The notes under the pieces were generated by a model. That model did no database searches. It was not told the origin of the DNA and saw only the letters and a list, made by a program, of their open reading frames with translations. A DNA stretch of 64,000 nucleotides from the NCBI RefSeq assembly GCF_000390185.1, contig NZ_AQHR01000044.1:62001-126000 (forward strand). Direction: 5' to 3'. This DNA comes from Lunatimonas lonarensis. Lineage in GTDB: Bacteria > Bacteroidota > Bacteroidia > Cytophagales > Cyclobacteriaceae. Positions within the stretch are counted from its first letter, which is position 1, and the number at the start of each line of letters is the position of its first letter. A program made the position numbers and the translations under genes. Positions 57,500-64,000 of this stretch are shown piece after piece.

Positions 57500-58742
57500 G
57501 AACCCGGATAAATTTCCCTCTGTTTACCAAAAATTCAGCGCGCCCCTTAAGCGTTCGGCCAAGCCATGGGGAATTTTGGCTCGCCGAAGCATTTGATGTC
57601 AGCTGATACTCCCATACCGCGCCGGGGTCAAAAACCGTCAATGTATCGAAACCGCTATCCGGCAGATCCAATACCTTTGCCGGACCGCTGCTGAGCTTTT
57701 GTGCCAACAGTGGCCAACCTAACAATTGCTCCAAGAGTACAAGGGCAGGCACAAAGGTCTGCAGCCCTATCATCCCAAAGGGGGCTAAATCAAACTCCAT
57801 AAACTTCGCATCAAAGTCCTGGGGAATATGGTTGCTGACCAAGGCATCGATCGTTCCATCCTTTAGTCCTTCTATCAGTGCCAGACGATCCTCTTGGGAC
57901 CGAAAGGGAGGCATTACCTTGTAAGAGGTTTCGAAACCCATCAAATCCTCTTCATCGAACAATAGCTGATAGATGGATACGTCCGCGGTCACTTTCAGCC
58001 CCTTGGCCTTTGCTTCCCGAATGCTCTTTACCGCCCCGGCCGTACTGACGGTCTGAAGATGCAGACGCCCACCTGTATATGCCAAGATAGCAAGGTTTTT
58101 ATCCACGGCTGCTTCTTCTGCCAATCTTGGCACACCCTTAAGGCCCAAAATCGTAGAAGTAACCCCTTCATGCATCTGACCAAACATTGCAAGCAGTGGA
58201 TCAAATGACTGATCGAAAAGCACCCCCTCAAACTTTTGAAGGTACTGAAGTGCCTTCATCATCCGGTCACCATTTGCCAAAGGAACCGTACCCTCCCCAA
58301 ATACACGAACACCCCGCTGACTTAGATCGATCATTTCCGTCAAGTCATCGCCCTTGGTGTCTTTCGTGACGGCCGCTTGAAGGTGGATGGAAGGGAATAG
58401 GGTCGCCGTTCGCTGCTGTATAAAAGCGACTTCATTTACCGACTGTATGGCAGGCTGCGTATTGGGCAAGATAACCGCCCCGCAAAATCCTCCTTGCAGT
58501 AACCCCTGCTCTAGTGTGTCGAACGTCTCCCTCGATTCGAGGCCAGGCTCACCCACAAAACACCGCAGGTCGATCCATCCGCGGGAACCGAGCAAACCCT
58601 CACAAGGAATTCGTTCTGCATCGTCCGGAAGAAGGGCTCCCTCAGGAAGGAGCTCTATCTTCTGTCCGTCAAATAAATAGTCTGCTGCCGGTAGAATTTT
58701 ATCATCAGAAATCAAACGCAGTGCCTGAAATATTTTCTTCAT
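57492..58742 (-). CDS. Dihydroorotase homologue with lost metal-binding residues
   Basis: This 416-residue protein aligns by eye with class I dihydroorotases. The usual PGFIDLHVHLREPG reads GWIDLRCFVGEPG, so both His of the HxH metal site are Arg60 and Phe62. The catalytic Asp region normally read as TDHAPH reads SNHIPQD. The HVST His region reads QTVST. With all three sites changed, hydrolysis of dihydroorotate is very unlikely. Such pseudo-dihydroorotases can still support aspartate carbamoyltransferase assembly in other bacteria; here this is inference. It heads the DUF4199/glycosyltransferase operon, which suggests a different role. Confidence 0.85.
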   Translation of the reverse strand: MKKIFQALRLISDDKILPAADYLFDGQKIELLPEGALLPDDAERIPCEGLLGSRGWIDLRCFVGEPGLESRETFDTLEQGLLQGGFCGAVILPNTQPAIQSVNEVAFIQQRTATLFPSIHLQAAVTKDTKGDDLTEMIDLSQRGVRVFGEGTVPLANGDRMMKALQYLQKFEGVLFDQSFDPLLAMFGQMHEGVTSTILGLKGVPRLAEEAAVDKNLAILAYTGGRLHLQTVSTAGAVKSIREAKAKGLKVTADVSIYQLLFDEEDLMGFETSYKVMPPFRSQEDRLALIEGLKDGTIDALVSNHIPQDFDAKFMEFDLAPFGMIGLQTFVPALVLLEQLLGWPLLAQKLSSGPAKVLDLPDSGFDTLTVFDPGAVWEYQLTSNASASQNSPWLGRTLKGRAEFLVNRGKFIRVHE

Positions 58743-58796
58743 ACAAAAATACTTTCTGCAAAACTGCGATTTTCTTTGATAAAAAGGAAATTAAAA

Positions 58797-59561
58797 TCAG
58801 GCCTTCATCCCCCCATCGACCACATAGGTTGCCCCTGTGATAAACGAACTTTTGTCTGAAGCCAAAAACAACGCCAGCTGGGCGATATCCTCGTTGGTGC
58901 CATACCGTCCCAAGGGTATCATCTTGGTGAAGTTCTCCTTTGCTGCCGCCCCCTGTCCCGGCGCAAACCCCTCTTCGAGGGACCGCATCATCCGGTTGTC
59001 CACCGGTGAAGGATGGATGGTGTTGACCCGGATTTTGTGCGGGGCTCCCTCCAGCGCACCGGTTCGCATCAGTCCAATGGTAGCGTGTTTACTGGCTACA
59101 TACGCACTCACGGCAGGGGTTCCTCCCAATCCGGCCACTGAAGAGGTAATGATCACACTGCCTCCTCCGCTCCTCTCCAGCAAGGGGAACCCGTATTTCA
59201 TTCCCAGCCAAACCCCCTTTACGTTCACTGCTATCACCTGATCAAACACGTCCTCCGGATAATCGACCATGGGCCTGACGACACCTTCTACGCCTGCATT
59301 CAAGAAAAGAATATCCAATCTACCAAAGGCCTCCTCGGTTTCCTTCATGTACTTTTGCACCCCCGAGGCGACACTTACGTCTGCCTGAACCCAAATAACC
59401 CGACTGTCCGTGAGCTCCTTTTTGGCCAGTTGAAGGCCTTCCTCACTAAAATCCACTACCGCAACGCCTCGTACGCCCTGCTCCAAAAACAAACGGGCAG
59501 TAGCCAATCCAATACCCCCTGCCCCGCCGGTAATTACGGCAACTTTATCTTTTACATCCAT
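58797..59561 (-). CDS. Short-chain dehydrogenase/reductase
   Basis: ATG 59561 gives 254 residues; the longer frame adds 42 residues before the Rossmann fold. The cofactor loop TGGAGGIG is at 11-18, NAG at 88-90, the catalytic Ser in ITSS near 139-141, and the YxxxK pair is Y154/K158. It is a classical NAD(P)-dependent SDR, probably acting on an alcohol or ketone. An Asp after the second strand (VVDFS, D37) suggests NAD preference. The gene stands alone. Confidence 0.92.
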   Translation of the reverse strand: MDVKDKVAVITGGAGGIGLATARLFLEQGVRGVAVVDFSEEGLQLAKKELTDSRVIWVQADVSVASGVQKYMKETEEAFGRLDILFLNAGVEGVVRPMVDYPEDVFDQVIAVNVKGVWLGMKYGFPLLERSGGGSVIITSSVAGLGGTPAVSAYVASKHATIGLMRTGALEGAPHKIRVNTIHPSPVDNRMMRSLEEGFAPGQGAAAKENFTKMIPLGRYGTNEDIAQLALFLASDKSSFITGATYVVDGGMKA

Positions 59562-59903
59562 GTCTTTTGTAAGTTTGATCGTGTGACATCTTTTTGATAA
59601 ATGGGTTCCCAGTTGATAGTCTTGTCCCATTTTGAAAGCCCAAGGTATCAGAAAACCCCGCAATTCCCTATGACCCAACCCAGCCAAAAACCTGATTAAA
59701 ATCAGTGATCTAAAAAAACCTACCAGGTCAACTTAGTAACATCGGGTGAAAAGGAAGCTGCCAAACGACCAGTAAAATCAGCCATATACCGTTCTTCAGG
59801 GAATTAATCCGATTATTTCCAATTTATTTTGTCCGAATGCTTTGATTTTGTCTTCAAATGGGGTACCTTGAGAAAGTTAACATAAACCCTAAATGCAAGG
59901 ATT
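59562..59903. other. Intergenic region with a weak promoter candidate
   Basis: About 340 bases lie between the divergent SDR and hypothetical genes. A TTTG at 59841-59844 is followed after 19 bases by TACCTTGA at 59864-59871. That resembles a Bacteroidota promoter for the plus-strand gene, with a poor -7 match. Nothing else is seen. Confidence 0.35.
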
Positions 59904-60284
59904 ATGAAAAAGCTGGTATTTCTGTTTGCGCTTTCCGTGAGTTTTTCGGCCTTTGGTCAAGATGTGATCAATATGGAGATCAGTCCGAAAAAACCCGGAT
60001 CACTTTACCAAGAGCACGATTCGTTCCAGTTGGATGATTCATTCTCCGACGTAGTGACCATCACCGAACTTAAACTGGCAGACCCATTATCCATGCCTAT
60101 TGCGGTACCTCCACTTGGATTCCATGGAAACATGGCCATCAAAAAACTGATGGTTCCCTCTGAACCCGGCCTGCCTGCCTATGAATCGAAATCCAAACCA
60201 AAAAAGGATATGGAATCCCTTTATGAGGAGCGAACTTTTTACCTTATCCTCCCGGATCCAAATCGGAAAAGGGAAGATTATTAA
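59904..60284 (+). CDS. Small secreted hypothetical protein
   Basis: This 126-residue protein has a clear signal peptide (MKKLVFLFALSVSFSAFGQ, cut after about residue 19). The mature part is polar, with many Pro, Lys and Asp residues, no cysteine and no helix. I recognise no family. It may be a periplasmic or surface-associated small protein. A terminator follows 75 bases downstream. Confidence 0.7.
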   Translation: MKKLVFLFALSVSFSAFGQDVINMEISPKKPGSLYQEHDSFQLDDSFSDVVTITELKLADPLSMPIAVPPLGFHGNMAIKKLMVPSEPGLPAYESKSKPKKDMESLYEERTFYLILPDPNRKREDY

Positions 60285-60358
60285 ATGGCATCTTGAAAAA
60301 TTTTTGCTTACGTCAAAAACCGTATACCCAATTGTAACTGAGGCTACGACCCTACCCG

Positions 60359-60388
60359 TCCTTTCTTCGTCAGAGGAAGGGATTTTTT
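60359..60388 (+). terminator. Rho-independent terminator after the small secreted protein
   Basis: An eight-pair stem (TCCTTTCT with GGAAGGGA, two G-T wobbles) has an eight-base loop and is followed by TTTTTTG. It closes the gene at 59904-60284. Confidence 0.6.
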
Positions 60389-60549
60389 GCCCCAATACAT
60401 AAGGCAACAACTACCGGCAAGTTACCGTGATTGCTGGCGTTTAAAATCATTACGTCTCCGTTGTACGCAGTTGATTCTGGAGACTTGCGTTCTGCGCGAT
60501 TTCATAGTACCTTGGAGCACCAAGTCATTACGGAACCCAACAGTGCCCC

Positions 60550-61497
60550 ATGAAGCCCATCAAAATTGCCACTGTACAATTTGAAAACAAAAGCGCCGAC
60601 AAGGCCTACAACCTCCAGGTAATCGAAGAATTTGCCGCACAGGCGGCCCGACAAGGTGCACATGCAGTTGCATTTCACGAGTGTTCTATCACCGGCTACA
60701 CCTTTGCGCGAAATCTTTCCCGGGAAGAGTTGCTGTCCATTTCAGAGGAGATACCCGATGGCCCCAGCATAAAGCGCCTACAGGCCATCTCAGAAAAATA
60801 CGGGATTGCGGTGCTTGCAGGCCTATTCGAGCGAGAGGAAGAGCGGCTCTATAAAGCCTACGTCTGTGTGGATAAATCCGGGGTGATCGCCAAGTTCCGT
60901 AAACTTCACCCCTTTATCAATCCCCATATTGAACCGGGCAACTCATACTGTATATTTGAATTGAACGGCTGGAAATGTGGCATGTTGATTTGCTACGACA
61001 ACAACATCGTCGAGCATGTCCGCGCGACCAATTTGTTGGGTGCAGATATCCTTTTCATGCCCCATGTGACCATGTGTACCCCCTCTACGCGCCCTGGAGC
61101 GGGCTTTGTAGATCCGAAGCTCTGGGAAAACCGCGTGTCAGACCCTACCAGCCTACGGACAGAGTTTGATGGACTGAAAGGACGGGCATGGTTGATGAAA
61201 TGGCTTCCTGCAAGGGCGTATGACAACGCCATGTACGTAGTCTTTTCAAACCCCATTGGCATGGACGATGACCAGCTGAAAAACGGATGCAGCATGATTT
61301 TGGACCCATTTGGAGACATACTGGCGGAATGCAGAAAGCTAGACAACGATATGGTAATCGCCACCATTACCCCTGAAAAACTCACGCAAGCCGGTGGTCA
61401 TAGGTATAAAAAAGCTCGCCGTCCGGAACTATATGGAGACATCATCGCCCAACCGCACCAGTCGGAACAGAGGGTAGCCTGGATCTCCAAAGACTAA
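60550..61497 (+). CDS. Carbon-nitrogen hydrolase (nitrilase superfamily)
   Basis: This 315-residue enzyme has the nitrilase-superfamily triad E44 (FHECSITGY), K118 (FRKLHPF) and C148 (LICYDNN). Members hydrolyse amides or nitriles, or transfer the acyl group. The family core is about 260-280 residues; this protein has an insert of about 20 near residue 190-215 and an extended C-terminus. No signal peptide is seen. It is followed 15 bases later by a NUDIX gene on the same strand, so co-transcription is likely. The substrate cannot be told. Confidence 0.92.
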   Translation: MKPIKIATVQFENKSADKAYNLQVIEEFAAQAARQGAHAVAFHECSITGYTFARNLSREELLSISEEIPDGPSIKRLQAISEKYGIAVLAGLFEREEERLYKAYVCVDKSGVIAKFRKLHPFINPHIEPGNSYCIFELNGWKCGMLICYDNNIVEHVRATNLLGADILFMPHVTMCTPSTRPGAGFVDPKLWENRVSDPTSLRTEFDGLKGRAWLMKWLPARAYDNAMYVVFSNPIGMDDDQLKNGCSMILDPFGDILAECRKLDNDMVIATITPEKLTQAGGHRYKKARRPELYGDIIAQPHQSEQRVAWISKD

Positions 61498-61512
61498 TCA
61501 AAACCCAACCAA

Positions 61513-61923
61513 ATGCAACTACCCGAATGTTTTTACCGAGTGAGTGTCAAGACCCTCGTTTTGGACGCAGAAGAACGCTTTTTGCTTGTCAAGGAAGACA
61601 ATGGATGGTGGGAATTACCCGGCGGGGGACTCGATTTCGGCGAATCCCCCCAAGAAGGGCTTAGGCGGGAAGTTGCCGAGGAAATGGGGCTTACGATGTC
61701 CAACATAGCCGACCATCCGACCTATTTTTTTACAACCATCAACCACAAGGGCGTCCACATTGCCAACGTGGTTTACGCAGCCACTTTCGAACACCTGAAT
61801 TTCACCCCTACGCCCGAGTGCGTGGAAGTAGCGTTTTTTACCGCGGAGGAGGTCCTTGCTTCTGAATGGATGTACCCTAACGTAACGGAATTTGCTCGTA
61901 TTTATGGAAGGAGGAAAAAATGA
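61513..61923 (+). CDS. NUDIX hydrolase
   Basis: This 136-residue protein has a complete NUDIX box at 37-60, from GGGLDFGE to REVAEEMGL, with the catalytic glutamates. The segment WWELPGGG is typical of the ADP-ribose/nucleoside-diphosphate branch. The substrate is unknown. It lies 15 bases after the nitrilase gene and may serve the same pathway. Confidence 0.9.
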   Translation: MQLPECFYRVSVKTLVLDAEERFLLVKEDNGWWELPGGGLDFGESPQEGLRREVAEEMGLTMSNIADHPTYFFTTINHKGVHIANVVYAATFEHLNFTPTPECVEVAFFTAEEVLASEWMYPNVTEFARIYGRRKK

Positions 61924-62082
61924 AAAGCGCAAAAAAATACCCCAACCACGCCGTCGATCCGGAAAACACCTAGCCTAAACAGGTCGTTGACGTCGAGATG
62001 ATACCAATACTCTTTCAAGAGGTCTTGGTAAATCTCTATTCATATATATTTTTCAGTTTTAAAGGCTGTTTCCTCCAATATG

Positions 62083-62337
62083 TCAAAGACCGCCAAACCC
62101 GTTCCAATGGGCCGAATTTAAACTTACTAAGCCATACACCCATTGTTCCCAGTTCATACGTATAATCTCAGCGTAATAACCATTACTGTACGCATGGTAA
62201 GCTCTTTCGAACAAGTCTTTTGTAGTCATTAATTGCTTATGATTTCCTTGATTAAAAGGTGCTAATGCCTCCTGATTTGATTCCAACAACACAGGCATAA
62301 AGCTCAGTAAACCTACGACAACGATTGGAATAAGCAT
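62083..62337 (-). CDS. Possible small membrane-anchored hypothetical protein
   Basis: ATG 62337 gives 84 residues beginning with a hydrophobic stretch (MLIPIVVVGLLSFMPVLL), then a polar part with several Trp and Tyr residues. It may be a single-pass or secreted protein. No family is recognised. It is divergent from the HipA-like gene, with the CATATATC repeat cluster between them. Real coding status is uncertain. Confidence 0.45.
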   Translation of the reverse strand: MLIPIVVVGLLSFMPVLLESNQEALAPFNQGNHKQLMTTKDLFERAYHAYSNGYYAEIIRMNWEQWVYGLVSLNSAHWNGFGGL

Positions 62338-62406
62338 AGATGTACGATTCTGCTTCCTTTCCAAAATCACAAACCTGGGGCTATCCTAACTTCCTAAACG
62401 CAACCC

Positions 62407-62520
62407 CATATATCGCCGGAGGCATATATCAATTTATTTCGCGCAGCATATATCCCTTCAATATCACGCCGAAGACATATATCCACGTATATCGCGAAGC
62501 ATATATCCCTTCAATAATCA
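62407..62520. repeat. Cluster of five CATATATC repeats upstream of a HipA-like gene
   Basis: CATATATC occurs at 62407, 62423, 62447, 62476 and 62500, spaced 16, 24, 29 and 24 bases. Two copies share the longer unit GCATATATCCCTTCAATA. GCGAAG, GCGCAG or CGGAGG precedes several copies. The cluster lies in the 240-base divergent region before the HipA-like gene and may be a multi-site operator. Confidence 0.55.
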
Positions 62521-62550
62521 CAGACGGTATATTAAATCTACCATTTCCCT

Positions 62551-62558
62551 TACCTTTG
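62551..62558 (+). promoter_or_regulatory. Candidate -7 promoter element of the HipA-like gene
   Basis: TACCTTTG matches TAnnTTTG exactly. It lies 18 bases before the ATG at 62577, which would give a very short leader. No TTG box is seen at the expected distance. Confidence 0.45.
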
Positions 62559-62576
62559 CACTCAGATCCAAGGAAA

Positions 62577-63380
62577 ATGACCGATCAAACGATATTGCAT
62601 CCCCTACGCACGGTTCAGGTTATGCGCTATATCATGCCCCTGCGGGAAGGAGGTTCGCTACCAGCACTGGCAGATGCGGACGATGGGTTTTGCTATGTGC
62701 TCAAGTTCAAAGGGGCAGGACAACGGGAAAAGGCGCTGATTGCCGAACTGCTCGGTGGAGAGATTGCGCGTCTGCTGGGATTTAAGGTACCCGAACTGGT
62801 TTTTGCCACCCTGGATGAAGCCTTTGGCAGGTCGGAAGGGGATGAGGAGATCCAGGATTTGCTCAAAGGCAGTCAAGGGCTGAACCTGGGCCTACATTTC
62901 CTTTCCAAAGCGCTGACCTTCGATCCGGGTGCAAGTCAGGTAGATCCAATGCTGGCGTCGAAGATCGTCTGGTTGGACGCCTTTATCACCAACGTGGACA
63001 GAACCTACCGGAATACGAACATGCTGCTCTGGAACCGGGAGCTTTGGCTGATTGACCACGGGGCTTCATTTTTGTTTCATCACACCTGGGACAATTGGGA
63101 AAAACAGGCGCAAAGTCCCTTCCCCCTGATCAAAGACCATGTGTTGCTTCCACAGGCACACTACCTGGGCGATGCTGACCGGGAACTCAAACAATTGCTC
63201 AGCGAGGAGAAAATAGATCAGCTAGTGGGTCTCATCCCCGATGAGTGGATATTGGCTTCCAGGGATGTGGAAACTCCTGCGGAAGCAAAATCGGTATATT
63301 CAGCGTTTTTGAAGAGCCGCTTAAACCATTCGGAAGTATTTGTAAACGGAGCAGAAGATGCAAGGAAAGCACTTATATGA
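62577..63380 (+). CDS. HipA-like kinase-domain protein
   Basis: ATG 62577 gives 267 residues; the longer frame adds 79 residues across the repeat cluster. The pattern is the HipA-like kinase fold: a nucleotide-binding Lys (K43 in YVLKFKG), the catalytic loop D141-RTYRNTN, and the metal-binding D160 (LIDHG). HipA kinases phosphorylate protein targets and cause growth arrest; this compact branch is functionally uncharacterised as far as I know. It has no HipB-type HTH partner but overlaps by 23 bases with a DUF3037 gene, a pairing seen in this branch. Confidence 0.85.
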   Translation: MTDQTILHPLRTVQVMRYIMPLREGGSLPALADADDGFCYVLKFKGAGQREKALIAELLGGEIARLLGFKVPELVFATLDEAFGRSEGDEEIQDLLKGSQGLNLGLHFLSKALTFDPGASQVDPMLASKIVWLDAFITNVDRTYRNTNMLLWNRELWLIDHGASFLFHHTWDNWEKQAQSPFPLIKDHVLLPQAHYLGDADRELKQLLSEEKIDQLVGLIPDEWILASRDVETPAEAKSVYSAFLKSRLNHSEVFVNGAEDARKALI

Positions 63381-63741
63381 ATACGCCGTGCTCCGCGTGG
63401 TACCAAGGGTAGAGCGGGAAGAATTTGTCAATGTGGGTGTATTGATCCTTTGTAAAAAGGAGGAAATGCTTACCTGTAGGATCAGCGGAGACTTATCAAA
63501 AATCCTGGTCTTAGACCCGCAAGCAGACCTAGAGGTTATAGATACCTACCTAAAATCTGTATTCCGGATTTGCGGCGGCGAAGCGGCAGGCAGCCCCATT
63601 TCCAGGCACGATGCCGCTTCCCGTTTCCGATGGTTGACCGCACAGCGAAGCTCCATGATACAGACCTCCAGACCACATGCAGGCTTCACCGATGACCTGG
63701 AAAAGGAGTTGAAGCGCCTGTACGAGGTTTTGGTAGCATGA
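63358..63741 (+). CDS. DUF3037-family protein
   Basis: This 127-residue protein matches DUF3037, with the start LYEYAVLRVVPRVEREEFVN and the segment NVGVLILC typical of the family. No catalytic signature is known. Its start lies within the end of the HipA-like gene (63358-63380), so the two are translationally coupled. It is a candidate regulator, target or antidote of the kinase; function is unknown. Confidence 0.88.
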   Translation: MQGKHLYEYAVLRVVPRVEREEFVNVGVLILCKKEEMLTCRISGDLSKILVLDPQADLEVIDTYLKSVFRICGGEAAGSPISRHDAASRFRWLTAQRSSMIQTSRPHAGFTDDLEKELKRLYEVLVA

Positions 63742-63790
63742 TCAGGTAACAAGCCAACCGGCTAAGCGTCCTCTTCCAACAGGTGTTGTA

Positions 63791-64000
63791 TTAATCCCAA
63801 ATTTCATTCTTCTCGGTCAATATGATTGGATTATGGTCGGTCACCAGGATGGTATGTTCGTGTTGCGCCATAAAACCTCCTCTGTTACCAACCATTGTCC
63901 AGCCGTCATTCAATGTCACGGCGTAGTCGGAATGGGTAGCTATAAAGGTCTCAATTGCCACCACCGAATTCTTTTTGAAACGGGTCAGGTTAAACCTGTC
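63791..64000 (-). CDS. map: Type I methionine aminopeptidase, C-terminal part
   Basis: The minus-strand frame enters at the window edge and ends at a TAA at 63791, giving 70 residues. The end of the pita-bread fold is visible: VVAIETFIAT, which contains the conserved metal-binding Glu, then DGWTMVGN, and AQHEHTILVT with the final Glu ligand. This fits a methionine aminopeptidase that removes the initiator Met from new proteins. The 5' part is outside the window, so metal ligands of the earlier half cannot be checked. Confidence 0.85.
   Translation of the reverse strand, partial: DRFNLTRFKKNSVVAIETFIATHSDYAVTLNDGWTMVGNRGGFMAQHEHTILVTDHNPIILTEKNEIWD

Noticed and set aside
60387-60584. A 65-codon plus-strand frame before the nitrilase gene
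   Set aside because: It begins just behind a terminator hairpin, overlaps the nitrilase start, and has no protein-like pattern.
62407-62520. CATATATC cluster considered as a CRISPR array
   Set aside because: Repeats are only eight bases with irregular 16-29 base spacing, and no cas gene is nearby.
62340-62576. An upstream extension of the HipA-like gene
   Set aside because: The added 79 residues are the translated CATATATC repeats and the promoter element, without kinase-family character.

Overview
The window looks like chromosomal DNA of a Bacteroidota member, most likely a marine or aquatic Cytophagales relative (inference). The evidence is a SusC/SusD pair, a NUDIX-type AraR regulator, DUF4199 proteins, promoter elements resembling TAnnTTTG, and start sites without strong Shine-Dalgarno sequences. 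No rRNA, tRNA, CRISPR array or insertion sequence was recognised. Several gene starts were moved inward from the longest open frame to an ATG that fits the protein family.

Bases 1-5619 are visibly more AT-rich than the rest. They hold one tightly overlapping operon: the end of an ABC/SMC-like ATPase, a two-helix membrane protein with a coiled coil, and a type III restriction-modification pair (mod, res). It reads as a horizontally acquired defence island cut by the left window edge. From 5.7 to 12.3 kb come an amidohydrolase, an alpha-glucan phosphorylase, a secreted purple-acid-phosphatase-like enzyme and a small secreted protein. A polysaccharide-uptake locus on the minus strand follows (SusC, SusD, lipoprotein sulfatase), with a large CG-centred palindrome upstream of susC. 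Next are the L-arabinose genes araD, araR and araA (no ribulokinase in view), a secreted mutarotase-fold protein and an NAD(P)-binding protein.

From 25.5 to 33.1 kb are a K+ channel with RCK domains, a DinB protein divergent from a YafY-type regulator, a heparinase II/III family lyase, a lone phage-type lysozyme and a dienelactone hydrolase. Bases 33226-46215 form a compact biosynthetic operon: an A-T-KS-AT-ACP hybrid protein, a C-A-T-C-A-T-TE NRPS and a phosphopantetheinyl transferase. The layout predicts a short product of three amino acids plus one malonate, with the beta-keto group left unreduced. It is separated from a divergent MFS transporter by a very AT-rich region.

The last 16 kb hold a CDGSH iron-sulfur protein, a NUDIX hydrolase, a tripartite efflux operon (adaptor, MacB-like permease without its ATPase, TolC-like protein), and a methyltransferase. 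After these comes an operon of a dihydroorotase homologue with degenerate metal ligands, two DUF4199 proteins and two family-2 glycosyltransferases. An SDR, a nitrilase-family amidase and a second NUDIX protein follow. A HipA-like kinase/DUF3037 pair lies behind a cluster of CATATATC repeats, and the window ends in the 3' end of a methionine aminopeptidase gene.
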